Part shown: in pieces, positions 11,168 to 22,414 of the stretch | Position numbering within the stretch: position 1 is the first letter of the stretch | Layout of the letters: the number at the start of each line of letters is the position of its first letter | DNA from: Metallyticus violacea | Taxonomy: Eukaryota > Arthropoda > Insecta > Mantodea > Metallyticidae | Direction of reading: 5' to 3' | Length of the DNA: 64,000 bases | NCBI GenBank assembly: GCA_030762175.1 | Contig: CM060838.1 | Location: 24,050,001-24,114,000 of the forward strand | Notes under the pieces: generated by a model | Database searches by the model: none | What the model saw: only the letters and a program-made list of their open reading frames with translations | Told to the model about the DNA's origin: nothing | Position numbers and translations under genes: made by a program

Positions 11168-12400
11168 TTTGACTATTATGATTTATTTACTTTAATCTAT
11201 TCACTTTTAGCTCTTTTAATATGCATTCTTTTTGGATTCTGCCACGTTCCATTATTAAATTTTAATCATTGCAACACTATTATTTTTTATTCAACACAGA
11301 ACTATTAATTCAAAAGCATTTTCTAGATATATGAAAGTTTGTGGGCAATTTGGGTACTTATTCATGTATTAATTCCTGTTTGTTATCATTACCTGGCAAC
11401 TCGAAGTTTATTCTGAAAATGTTAAGTTAAATGCCCCAATTACATCTTTATATAAATGCCTTGTAATGTAAAAGGGTTGCAAAAAGTTTTGAAGTAAGGC
11501 AACAAAGGAACACCTTCAATTCGCCTGAAGTGGAACGTTTTGTTTGGATACCCCTGGTGCCAGCTCAACTCGGGTCTGATTACTGGGGAGGGTATTATTT
11601 AGAAAACCACTGCAACTCTCTGACAGACAGAGAGACGTATACACATACTGTATATAATCGTTGAGGTTGGTAGCACTGGAATGTATTATTCCTCTCTAGT
11701 GTTTGCTATTGAATGCAGCAGAGAGCATCATTGTCGAGCGCCGGAGCGAAATCTGAAGGACGCTGGCTGGGAGGTGGTGGGACGAAGGGAGGTTGGATCA
11801 AGAACGAGATGACGGCGACAGGGTGACGGGCAAAACAGTCCACCATCAGGCGGTGTCCAGATGCCAGCCTGCGGTTGCGGCGGTAAGATTCACCTCCACC
11901 GCACTAAGAATTTTATTAATGCCAAAATTAATTAAATTTTTTCAAGCTTCGACCATTCCAGATATTCATTCCTCAGGCAATTTTAGTTGCGGGCAGATTT
12001 CGGGCTCATTCGTGACATCGTAATTTTTTTTTTTTGTTCCTCGTAAAGGGGGAGGAGAGAAATATGCCAGTTAGCAAACGTGACCATCCGTGCAAAGGTC
12101 TTTTGGTCAAAATTACAAGAGAAGATGCTAACGAAAGCATTACGTGGACAGTGTAGTCAATTTGAGATATAACATGATGAAATTTCCTATTTCCGTATAC
12201 ATATTTACAGATCGATATAAACAAAATTAGTGCATAACCCTAATAAAAATCGAATGTACATATTGATATTCGTCTCGTATGCGTATTAAATACAGTAAAC
12301 AATATGAGTGAGTGGTGATATTGTACGCTGCTTTATGGCATAGTCAGAGGGCAGCTAAGAAAGCTATAAATAAGGACCGTTCAAATATTTGCAATGCAAG
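11010..12400. other. no gene; one (TA)n microsatellite
   Basis: A TA tract occupies 11130-11162. A GC-richer patch at 11540-11890 has no recognised domain or tRNA-like boxes that I trust. Confidence 0.45.
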
Positions 12401-12648
12401 ATTTGAACAGAGACTTCTTAAGGTAACCAGGAAGTCTAAATCTAGCAAGTAATCAATAGTATACATTTAACACTGTATCTCAGAAAGCTTTAAATCTATC
12501 AATATGAAATATTTGTGAGATATTAAGAATATTTATCTAAAGATGCTCTATGAATTTTAATGCTATAATGCACATAAATAGCTTTTAAACAACATAAATC
12601 TTTTAAAATGTGCATTTATCTCAGGATTGGTTGGATCAAATCTTGTTG

Positions 12649-12956
12649 TTGTCGGTCCTGGTGGTGTAGTGGTTACCATACTTGCCTCCTAAACCCAAAA
12701 CGCGGGTTCGAACCCGGCCAGGACCGATGGATTTTTTCGGGCGTAAAAGTCCTAAGTATGGCTTCCTTCGGAAGGGAAGTAAAGCCGTGGGTCCCGTGTC
12801 GTACATTTGCGGCACGAAAAAGAACCTCAAGCCTGAAAGAGAGGCCTCTGAGCAAAATTTGTCGGCCGTTTCTCGCCCTGAGTTGAATGGGACGCTGATG
12901 ACCTGAGATGTTAAAGAGCGTCCATAAATAAATCAATCAAAAAAAAAAAAAAAAAA
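12649..12956 (+). mobile_element. SINE family A, full length
   Basis: A tRNA-derived SINE with head GGTCCTGGTGGTGTAGTGGT (A box; most like tRNA-Val) and B box GGGTTCGAACCCG at 12703-12715. The 5' GGTCCTGG pairs perfectly with CCAGGACC at 12718-12725, as an acceptor stem would. The body includes GGCTTCCTTCGGAAGGGAAG and ends AAAGAGCGTCCATAAATAAA plus an A tail. An 11-bp target-site duplication AAATCTTGTTG lies at 12638-12648 and 12957-12967. The insertion lies in the loop of the foldback at 12405-13462. Confidence 0.95.
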
Positions 12957-13155
12957 AAATCTTGTTGAAAATTTGCGCGCACATAATGTAAAGTATGATA
13001 ATTAAAAGTATTTAAATATCACTATTGATAAGAACCAATACCAATAAGAAGTGAGAAATAATATTATTTTTTTCAAAATATGAAAATTCATTTCATTTCA
13101 AGCAAATAACATAGTTATATTTCTAGTTTCCAAGATAGCACGATACCTGCAGTTT

Positions 13156-13159
<4 letters not shown>

Positions 13160-13198
<39 letters not shown>
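13160..13198. repeat. poly(A) run, ~39 bp
   Basis: An uninterrupted A run. There is no SINE or LINE directly upstream, so whether it is a retroposon tail is unclear. Confidence 0.8.
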
Positions 13199-13201
<3 letters not shown>

Positions 13202-13464
13202 CAATTCCATCAATACTTTATAAGAAAAATACATGGTTATGTCACAGTATTTTAAATTTTTAAAACTATTTTATTTCAAAAGCTTTTTATATGCATTAGA
13301 GAATTGAAATTTACAGAGGATCTTTAGTTAAGCTTTCTTAATATCTCTGGAAATTTTCATCTTAGTTTTAAATGTTCTGAGATACGGTGTAAAATATATA
13401 CTGCTGTATTATTTGCTAGATTTACACTTCCTGGTTACCCAAGTGAAGTCCTGAACTTTTTTTT

Positions 13465-13868
13465 GAAACATGGTTTAATGGTTGTCAGACTACTACCATT
13501 CTCTAAATAGCAAATACTTGACTGAGAAAAACCTCGGTATTATTCACCACGGTGAACAAGGGTGCATTTTCGTCGTGGAATTTGCGAAACAAGTTGACGA
13601 ATGGAAGTTTACGAAAAGCTGCTTCAGAGTCAAAAATTCAATAAAGTAATGAATGAAACAGATATACAAGTTCATTGCTGACGGTGATTTTTCAAAGAAC
13701 TTTCGCCTTTCCAAATCAGGAGGCATAATTTCCAGATCTATTTCCTTTAGAATGCCTGTAGGGTAATAATCAAAGGATATTTGGTCAGCCCTGAGAAAAC
13801 ATGAAGTAAACAGTACTGGAATTCAAAAATTTCCCCGAACATCACAGATATAATACGAAGTGTACAGC
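13465..13868. other. no gene recognised
   Basis: Unique-looking sequence between the foldback and the next SINE. The minus frame 13544-13726 has no recognised domain. Confidence 0.45.
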
Positions 13869-13869
13869 C

Positions 13870-14158
13870 GTGGGTTTTTTTTAATAGTGTTTAACGCCCG
13901 TTTTTACTACTCAGGCACCACAGGCGTTGGACACTGATGATACATGAGATGAAATGATATATTCGGAAAGGATATTTTTTTAAGGAAGGATACGTTCCAG
14001 GCCTAAGTTTAGGGTACCTCCCCGGCATTTGTTACTTATGAGAACTGAGGAAAACCTGGAAAAAACCCAGTCAGGGAGAACGGTCCTGGTGGGATTCGAA
14101 CCCCAGACCTCCAACTCACGAGTCCGTGCCTTAACGACCTCGGCCACCCGTGGCGGTC
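13870..14158 (-). mobile_element. SINE family B, full length
   Basis: Minus-strand copy with tail GTTTAACGCCCGTTTTTACT, body CTCCCCGGCATTTGTTAC, B box GGGATTCGAACCCC and A box region CGACCTCGGCCACCCGTGG at 14136-14154. The right end meets an ACAC tract and I could not find a clear target-site duplication. Confidence 0.88.
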
Positions 14159-14159
14159 A

Positions 14160-14514
14160 CACACACAGGTGGAGGATACCTAAAACCTTTAGCGTTATGA
14201 GTTTGGAGATAAAACTGGCTTAATTGGTAAATGATGTATGGCATCATTCGATATAAGAAACACGATTTGTCTTAATCAGACATTTTGAAGCATTTTTAAT
14301 TCCGTTTTTGACGCAATCCTGTCTGATCCTCTCGCTGACTATCACCCAGTATTATTTCTATATGCCGAATGATACCATGGTAACATTATGACGGAAATAA
14401 TCATTAAAATATAACACACCAGTAGCTTGGTTTTTCAGCAAACAAATCTTCATTTGCAATTCAATTAAAGTGGAACGTCCTTGAGAACACGATCAGCAAG
14501 AAAATGCCAAAGTA
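14160..14514. other. no gene recognised
   Basis: A short stretch between two SINEs with no recognised feature. Confidence 0.45.
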
Positions 14515-14527
14515 TTTCAGTTGTTAA

Positions 14528-14826
14528 TTTTGATTTTATTGGTTTATTTATGGACGCTCTTTAACATCTCAGGTCATCAGCGTCTCATTCAATTCAGGGC
14601 GTGAAACGGCCGACAAATTTTGCTCATAGGCCTCTTTTTTCAGTCTTGATGCTCTTTACCGTGCCGTAAATATACGACACGGGACCCACAACTTTACTTC
14701 CTTTCCGAAGGAAGCCATACTTAGGATTTTTACGCCCGAAAAAATCCATCGATCCTAGCCGGGATTGAATTTGCGATCTTGGGTCTAGGAGGCAAGTATG
14801 GTTATCACTACACCAGCAGGACCGAC
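14528..14826 (-). mobile_element. SINE family A, full length
   Basis: Minus-strand copy, moderately diverged: the B box reads GGGATTGAATTTGCG and the A box region has a GTGGTGTAG change. A perfect 13-bp target-site duplication TTTCAGTTGTTAA at 14515-14527 and 14827-14839 abuts both ends exactly, fixing the element at 299 bp including its short A/T tail. Confidence 0.94.
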
Positions 14827-14839
14827 TTTCAGTTGTTAA

Positions 14840-17725
14840 GCATATGAGTTAGAGAGTGGCTCATAGGCGCAATTGTCGAAAAATTACGATCGTTATTCTT
14901 GGGTGTTTTTGGATTCATTATTGCTGTATAAAAACATTGTGACTACTTTCAGCATTCAAGTAATAGGTAAAACACTGACTCCTTACAGAATGTGTAGTTG
15001 CGACATACACAGATGAAGACAGCGAAGAATCAACCATGTTGAATGGTGAAGGCATTAGTTGCCATCAGAAAAAGTTGCAAATGGTAATACCTGCAACAAA
15101 AGTACGGATGAATTTGCAACCAATGCGGTATCTGTGCGTTTAAGTAAACGTGTATAGAATGCTGGAGATAGCTTTAAAGCAAATAATAATTTGGCTCACC
15201 CATGTTTGTATTTTTGTGTTATTATTCATTTAATAAATTAAATCGCTGTTATTCTTTGAACTTATGTCTTAACCTATGAGTCACCCGGTATTTACTACTA
15301 ATTTGTTACATTAAGGTTACTATAACATTTATAATAATTTGCTAATGCCTTTTTATAAAAGTCGGGTTAAGCTAAAATAAGGAATGTTTATACGAGATTA
15401 ATAGTTGATCTCTAGGTGATAAGGTCTTTTATCTATGAGAAATAAATGCTGATATATATGTCATTTGAGTCCCGCTATTATTTATAGGGGGCTATGAGAA
15501 GATTTTCAAAAGTAAGTAGTACATCACATATAATATTTTATCGATCAAGAGCTGAAACTTAATACAAATAGTTTTACCACAATTGTTGCTGTGTGCAGCT
15601 AAAATGTATTGCAAATAGGGAAAGCTGCAACACCTGTTGCTTTACGAGAACAGATAGAAAAGTTTTCGATCTAACAGTGAGCTTTATCTCCCTTAAGGTC
15701 GGTACATTAATTTCCGCGAAGCTCTAAAGACATTATGATATATCTAAAGTAGTTTGCCGGAAGATTTGCAAAAAATTTTCTCTTGATTTGCTGAGAAATG
15801 CTGAATAACGGGAAATACTTTGAGTTTTGGGAACAGGTGAAAAGCAGAGGGTGCCTACCTTAGGAGTATGGGGGATGCTCTAACAAATTATACTTCAAAC
15901 CTCTCAATTTTCTTGTCACTAAAACACTTTTGAGAGGGGGCATTGTCTTCTATTTTTCTTCTGTATAAAAGTATTTTCTCAAGATTTTTTTTCATCTAAT
16001 TGTTTTTAAAAATTCGAATAACATTTTATCCGGTTATGGTTTTACTGTAAGAATATAATCAATTCTTGTGTTCCAAGTATGAAGTAGGTTATGTTTTACT
16101 CGTTCTGTTACTGTTAAAATGCTCCAAATATTATTGGGATATTTTCTTACGATTACACTTTTGCTCTGCTGTTAGTAAGCGTTTTCATATACAATTCTTC
16201 ATGTAAAATATAACCTACACTTCAACTCCGTGGTCTAATACCTACCTATCCTGAATTTGCTCAGGGAATTCTGCTGCTGTTGCACTTTCTGAAAGTCCTT
16301 CAAGTGAGTCATCTTTAGGCCTGGTACGACGACGCTTAAATTCAACAGCAATTTTATAAACGAAGAGAGGAAAGAAAATTCTCATAATATTTTATAACTT
16401 CGTTATGAATTTCCTTTGGCATTAAATCAACTTTCACAAATAACGTTATTATTGCAGGATACCAACTGTACCCATTTTATGAAATACCTACATAACATCT
16501 GCTTTAAAAAGTTATATTAAATAATCTATTTTGAACAATGATTTAATATTTCAAATGATTACTCAAGACAGATTCACCAATGCATCTTGTCAATTGCATT
16601 GCCACATATTGCAGATTTTAGACCGCCGTCGTTATGTAATATTGTTTGTTATATTCAAAAGTAATTTTTCATTCATATTTCGGATATAAATTTTGTGAAC
16701 TATTTATATATTAAACATTCTGGTACAAAATAAAAAAACAATAGTAAAACATATTTTTCCATCAGCTCGATGTATAACAAGTTTAATAAATGACACACTA
16801 TTGATGTTTTATTAATGTTTCACTGCGCACTCATTTAAACTATTGGTTTTGTTTAAGTAACTGTCTCTTGTGGAAATGGCTGCTAAGAGAAGGGGAAAAA
16901 AATGACGTTCGGCACTGTGCCCCCAAGCAAAGGTAAACGCAAGGAGTGAAGCGTTCTTGTTTTGCTTGAATATTTCACACGGCGGCGGCCGAGTCTAGGA
17001 TTTAATGGTCGGAGTGCACAAAGACTGCGCATTAAGAACACTCTCGGATCATCCTGCGGTGTGTTCTCAGAGAGCGGTGGGCTGGAGAACAAAAGAAGAG
17101 CAGAAAATGTGTTTAATATTTTAGGTGGGGGACGAATGAAGTAACCCGCGACTGAAATATCATCCAAAAAGGTTCAGGGATTCCGTACTAAATAAATACT
17201 TCGTCCTCGGTGCTAATGCTTCTATGGGACTTCACAAGGAAAATATATAGTTCCATTTTGCTGGTGTGTGAATCTAAGTGACTCCACAAGGGGGAAAAAA
17301 AATGTTGCGTCCATTAATTTATTCTTAATGTTTATTCACACTTTCTTTAAAACAGATATTTTGAAACTTTATAAAAACAATACATTGCTCAGCTAGTTAT
17401 TATAATGAAACACAATCGCAGTGTACGGTACAAAAAGTGCACATAATAATTTAACTTTAAAACATGGGACTTGCGAAAATGACAACTTTCAAAAACGAGA
17501 TTTCGCCAAAACAAAACGAATACCTTTATGTAGAAAGCTTGTAACATGCAAAAAGTAAACTTTTCAGGAAAGGGGGGGAGCTAAAATTGTATTTGAATAT
17601 GTTCTCTATTATTTTCTTTAAACTATGTATCACACCATACAGAAACAAAAAATAAAAATAGAAAAACCCTTCAATGTTGGATTTTTAAAACTGGAAAAAA
17701 AAAAAATAAATAAATAAAAAGTTAC
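14840..17725. other. no gene recognised
   Basis: Nearly 2.9 kb without a recognised element. 16880-17160 is GC-richer and carries overlapping open frames on both strands with no known domain. An A/T-rich run precedes the tRNA-like head at 17730. Confidence 0.45.
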
Positions 17726-17729
17726 AAGT

Positions 17730-17830
17730 CACCGAGGGAGGTAACTCAGAGGGTAACGCTTTAGACTCGCATTTGAAAGGTTCCTGGTTCAAATCTCTCT
17801 TGAGCTTGGGGTTTTTCATGCTATCTCTTG
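17730..17830 (+). mobile_element. tRNA-like SINE head (family C)
   Basis: AGGTAACTCAGAGGGTAACG resembles an A box and GGTTCCTGGTTCAAATCTC contains a B box at normal tRNA spacing. The sequence after it (GGGGTTTTTCATGC...) may be SINE body, but no second copy exists in the window to set its length. Confidence 0.45.
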
Positions 17831-18490
17831 GTTGTTTAGGTGAATGCTAGGATGGAAGTTTCCTTTCTACAATTACTATCTCATTTCCCAGTTCGTCTCA
17901 TTTCGTTTCGCCGGTTCTGTTACAGGGTACAGAGTGCCAGGCGATGTGGGCTGGTGGTGTGTGCGGTGTGACGGTAACCCGCTCTTTGGAACGGTTTCTG
18001 CCCCGGAGTCTGGTGAAGAAGCAAATAACCCTTTTGAGGAGGACTTTACCACGTTGTGATGTTCTATCTGCGGAAACTCCGCCGGTCTCTTCCTCACCAC
18101 CCCCGGATCATAGCCTCACGGAGTCTCCCTCTTCTTATCGCTTGAGCAAGGCTGAAGTAACGACATTTCCTTCCTGTTTCCTTTCAATTCAATGCATTAA
18201 GCTTATAATACTTCTTACATTGTGGGTTACAACCTTTTGACAATTTTGTAATCATTTGTAGCACATTAATTACGGAAGGAAAGAAACAAAGATATATTAC
18301 TATAATAAAGAAAATGAACCATTTCAAATGAAAAAGGGACTGTTTACGTTAACCTCTCGAGTCTCTGTTTCATTTTCAAGCTTTCATACAAACATTTGTA
18401 CATTTGTTGGTAGTTGATCTGTATAGAAAATCTAAACATTTCACGGTCAATGTTGTTATTCAAACAAGTACATTAGCTGTGTACCGCCGC
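17831..18490. other. no gene; possible SINE body
   Basis: GC-richer to about 18170, possibly a continuation of the element headed at 17730. The frames 17844-18059 and 17944-18240 have no recognised domain. Confidence 0.35.
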
Positions 18491-18494
18491 GATG

Positions 18495-18586
18495 CAATTA
18501 ATTTTACAGCTGATGCTTCACCCAACTCGCAGAGGCCTTCTTTAGAGGTGCCCCAGCTGAAACGTCAGCTGTAAAATTAGTTACAT
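18495..18586 (-). mobile_element. palindromic retroelement end, hammerhead-like
   Basis: Arms TAATTTTACAGCTGATG (from 18499) and its inverted match ending near 18582 differ at one position, around a ~47-bp spacer. On the minus strand the order is GACGTTTCAGC, then CTAAAGAAGG, then GTTGGGTGAAGC, then CAGCTG. This resembles hammerhead-type words (CUGANGA, GAAA) with substitutions in both core blocks, so activity is not expected. Penelope-like origin is inferred. Confidence 0.45.
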
Positions 18587-18589
18587 GCA

Positions 18590-20018
18590 GCAATAACGGG
18601 CTAACCTAAATTGTTTTTATATGCTTTTTATGACTTTTTTCACACATTTTTAAGCTAGTTTAATAGGATTGCATGCTCTTCTCTATCTTCATAAAGACGT
18701 TTACCTTTTTAATCTTGTCTTGGTACTAGTAAAATTTTCCTATAGTCTACATAATGATTATTGTCACTTCCGCATTTTTGTTTCTGCCAATTTCTTCTAG
18801 AAGTAGCATTTAGTGCTCTTCTCGTGATATCAACGTTTTCCGTACATTCAACATCGGGCATGCCTTAATAATAAAGACTGAACTTTATTTTATTATTCGT
18901 ATGTTGAAAATATTAATAATCTCATCCTAACTTATAATTATATACTGTATAATCAAAGCTTATGCACCCACTTTTTGACTTGGTATTTTTTCTGATCTAT
19001 AGTGTTGTTCCGTATTCGTTTATTATAATATAAATATTTTAATATAATTAAATACCTAACAGTAAAGTATAGTGATAATCAATATGCATTTCAAGATTTA
19101 TACAGCCTTTCTGGGTGGAAATCTGTTCTTGAGGAAAAAGTGCATATTACAACCTTTTGCAGGTAATACATCTGAACATTTAATAATTTAATATCTCGGT
19201 GTACTTCCAGTTGTGTTGTCTTTATTAGTTTGGTCACCTTTAAAAGAATTTGAAGCGAAACATAGGGCTAGGTTTTCCCGGCAACGACTAAAAGAGATTT
19301 GCTTTGTCATGTCTAGACCTGAAAGATTCAAAAGAGAAATGGGCAAATTTCTTTTAGATTGCGACATAGAGAGTTTACCAGATTATATAAGATCTGTCGC
19401 TTGTCGTAAATGCCTGATCCCGAGCGGATTTGTCATTTTGTGAAATCTATAATCCCACACAACGGCTATAGGCATTCTGTAGCCTTTACGTCTTAATCTA
19501 TAAACATACAAATAAAATGGTTATGAGGACGCCATTCGTAAAATCATTTTAAAAGCATCGAATGCAATGTGTAAATGAGGAATTATTTATTATTCATGTC
19601 TCTCCGAGCTTTCAGAACTCTGCTGGGTGGGCACTACGGAGCGGGGCATATCAACAGAAGTAGAAACTGTTCCCACTGGCAACCATGCCGGCTGGTAGCT
19701 GTACAAATACTCCGTTTGACATTCTGCACGCGTGTAGTTCTAAGAGAGGCTAGAGAACTAGTTCAGTGACGAAGTTAACGTTCCATGTATCTGGATTCAA
19801 ACTTGCATCTATTTTTTATCAGTCAATATGCTTGCTCCCCTTAGTGTTAATGATCTGAAAACTTTTTCAGAGTAGCTCAAAAATTCCGAATAATCCTAGT
19901 TCATGAATTTAAAATATACTTTTATAACCTAGACAATTCGGGAACACAAGTCATTTGATGGTGTGCAGTATCAAGCACTCCATTGCACAGTTTAGCATGC
20001 AACAGCTCACATTAGAAT
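18590..20018. other. no recognised gene; one anonymous open frame
   Basis: AT-rich. 19213-19443 on the plus strand is open for 76 codons with charged, soluble-looking composition (for example ARFSRQRLKEI and KREMGKFLLDCDIESL). I do not recognise it. It has no upstream methionine context worth trusting and could be an exon relic or a transposon piece. Confidence 0.4.
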
Positions 20019-20021
20019 GTA

Positions 20022-21010
20022 CGAGGGTAGGTCCATAAGTTTCCGGCCTAACCATTTTCTAAGTATGATAAAGGCAAAATCTATATTTCACTTTTCAATA
20101 AAGTTACCCTTTATTGCAATACACTTCTCACATCTTTGAATTAACTTTTCAATCCTCTCCTAAAAATAATAAGAAGTTTTGTCTATAAAATGGGCATAAA
20201 CGTCATCAATCACTTCTTCGTCACATTTAAATTTCCTTCCTCGAAGGCCCTTCTTCAGTTTTGAGAAAAATAGTCACTGGGAGCTAGATCTGGGCTATAG
20301 GGTGGATGGTCGATCTCCTTAAAGTCACATTTCTTCACAGCTTCCTTTGCAACAAGAGCTGTGAGTTGTGAAGAAGGCGCACACCATCATTCAGCTTTCC
20401 TTGCTTTTCTCTTTGATGGAAGCACGTAGCCTGTGCAGTAGGCCAGTATAGTACTCCCTATTTACTGTGGTGTTCCTCTCCTTGAAGTCAATAAAGAGTA
20501 TTGCATCACAGTCCCAAAAGATTGTGGCCATAATCATCTTGGTCGACTGAGTGACCTTGGCCTTTAGAGGCGGTGCTTCGCCAGTTTACACCACTCCATT
20601 GATTCGATCCCTTTTGGACAAGAGATCATAGTAGAGGGCCATAGTTTCCCGTAACAATGAATGGTTTGCAGAACTTCTCTCTGTTCCCATGGCAGAGCTA
20701 CAAAATTGCCTGACAACAGTTGACTTGTTGCTGCTTTTGGATCGATGAAAGAAGTCTAGGCACCCATCTTGCACTGACCCTATTCATGTTTAAATGTTCA
20801 TGAATACTTCGCAGGACTGTTGTTTTAGAAAGGCCCAACCTTGCTGCTATTTCTATAAATTTGAGCCGTCGTCTTGCATAATTTCTCCTTCCACGAGAGC
20901 GATGTTTTCAGGAGTGATCACCTCCAAGGACCGACCTGCATGCTCTTCGTCTTCAATGCTTTCTCAACCCATTCAGAAAATTAAGCACATCAAGCAGGGG
21001 TTACCTGTAC
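20022..21010 (-). mobile_element. mariner element, 5'-truncated, broken
   Basis: Same family as the full copy at 29240-30520. The 3' terminal repeat CGAGGGTAGGTCCATAAG starts at 20022 next to a TA. Reading right to left, the transposase is recognisable from the second helix-turn-helix region to its C-terminus. Homology stops near 21000, so the start codon and the 5' terminal repeat are absent. Catalytic state: the first acid block reads RET in place of DET; a small deletion has removed the DNAPVH block with the second aspartate; the third block is intact as APSDYF with the aspartate codon at 20273-20275. Dead on several counts. Confidence 0.9.
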
Positions 21011-21049
21011 GTCAGACAAAATTGCTAAAATGTTAACTCTACAAGATTA

Positions 21050-21370
21050 CTGAAGTACATGCCTTACAGTCCACCGACTGGGGAAGGAGAAGTTTCACCT
21101 TCTGTGAAAAAGATAAGCGCGTTTTCAGTACTTGGCCGATCCCGCGGCGAACTGAACACGGCAGCTGCTCTCGACTGCCGGCCCGATTCGCGTGTGTGAA
21201 AAAACAAAATGAAGAACCGACATGAACATATCACTATATAGCTCTATCACCAACAATACCTTAGTTGTGCGTTGTTAATTTGTTTCTTCTTCATTTTGAC
21301 ATACTCAATTTTAAAGGTGTCGACTTTTATTGACCTGAATTAGAAAATAATAATAACAAAAATAATTAAT
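21050..21370. other. no gene recognised
   Basis: GC-rich patch at 21060-21200 followed by AT-rich DNA. Nothing recognised. Confidence 0.4.
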
Positions 21371-21374
21371 ATGC

Positions 21375-21500
21375 TTTAATGACGCGTGAGACCACGGGTT
21401 CAAATTCCAATGCCGGCCAACTCAATTATTTGTGGCTTTCTTCATTATGACGATAAACACTGAGGTGATTTCATCTACCAGGTACTCCCAAGAACTACTT
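21375..21500 (+). mobile_element. tRNA-like SINE relic (family D)
   Basis: CACGGGTTCAAATTCCAATG contains a B box with a pairing T-arm; no convincing A box precedes it. The following 80 bases may be body. Single copy in the window. Confidence 0.3.
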
Positions 21501-21606
21501 TAGGCGGGTAAATGGTAAAGCAAGTAATTAAAAACATCTATTAGCAAACTTGCAAAAGCAGACGGCATAGGAATATGACTATGGAACAATCAAATGTTCA
21601 GCGATA

Positions 21607-21879
21607 TTTTTTTGATTAGTGTTTAACGCTCATTTTTACCACTGAGGCATCACAGGCGGTGGACATGAGATGAAGTGATATATTGGAAGGATTTATTTTT
21701 GTAAATGAAGAAAGTATTCCAGGCCTAAGATTAGGGTACCTCCCCAGCATTTGCCATTTATGAGACTGAGGAAAATCTGGAAAAATTTCTATCAGGGAGG
21801 ACGATCCGGTGGAATTCGAACCCCAAGCCTTCCGTTCAGGAGTCCGCGCCTAAACGACCTCGGTCACCCATGGCGGTCC
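21607..21879 (-). mobile_element. SINE family B, diverged
   Basis: Minus-strand copy with tail GTGTTTAACGCTCATTTTTA, body CTCCCCAGCATTTGCCA, B box GGAATTCGAACCCC and A box region near 21860. Several small deletions. A weak flanking repeat (CAGCGATA at 21599-21606, CAGCAATA at 21880-21887) may be the decayed target duplication. Confidence 0.85.
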
Positions 21880-22117
21880 CAGCAATAAGTGAACTGAATA
21901 CTTAATATATATGAGGTAGCGATAAAATAAATAAGAATTATTTTATATTTAAAAACAAGGTAAATTTTACAGGAAATGGTTATACAACTAAAGCCTTTTA
22001 TGGGGAAAATAAGGAACGCAGGTCGTGCTGTACGCCCGACTTGTGGCAAGAAGACAATGCTGTTTAAGAGAAATTAAATAACGAATTTAAAAATATGGCG
22101 CTGATGATGGTGGTTGT

Positions 22118-22404
22118 TTGATTGATTGATTTTATTTATGGACGCTCTTTAACACCTCAGGTCATCAGCGTTCCATTCAACTCAGGGCGTGAAACGGCCG
22201 ACAAATTTTGCTCAGAGGCCTCTCTTTCAGGCTTGAGGTTCTTTTTCGTGCCGTAAATGTACGACACGGGACCCACGGCTTTATTTCCCTTCCATACTTA
22301 AGATTTTTACGCCCGAAAAAATCCATCGGTCCTGGCCGGGTTCGAACCCGCGTTCTTGGGTGTAGGATGCAAGTATGGTAACCACTACACCACCAGGACC
22401 GACG
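22118..22404 (-). mobile_element. SINE family A, full length
   Basis: Minus-strand copy. B box GGGTTCGAACCCG is intact near 22338-22350 and the acceptor pairing GGTCCTGG/CCAGGACC is perfect. It lacks about 10 bp in the GGAAGCCATACTT region compared with the other copies. A 10-bp target-site duplication TGGTGGTTGT lies at 22108-22117 and 22405-22414. Confidence 0.93.
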
Positions 22405-22414
22405 TGGTGGTTGT

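Larger units (their letters stand above)
12405..13462. mobile_element. foldback: ~195-bp inverted arms around a SINE
   Basis: Left arm, about 12405-12600, and right arm, about 13262-13462, are inverted copies at roughly three-quarters identity by eye. Matching points include GGTAACCAGGAAGT then TAAATCTAGCAA, then GTATCTCAGAA, then GAGATATTAAGAA, then CTAAAGAT, then AATGCA...TAAA.AGCTTTT, in the same order. The loop holds SINE-A (12649-12956), AT-rich DNA and an A run. This could be a foldback DNA transposon or an old inverted duplication. I found no coding sequence or outer target duplication. Confidence 0.7.

Noticed and set aside
12649..12730. A functional tRNA gene.
   Set aside because: It has A and B boxes but a poor anticodon arm, a long SINE body, an A tail and a target duplication; it is a SINE head.
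12608..12936. Four overlapping open frames on both strands.
   Set aside because: All lie in the family A SINE, which is GC-rich and stop-poor.
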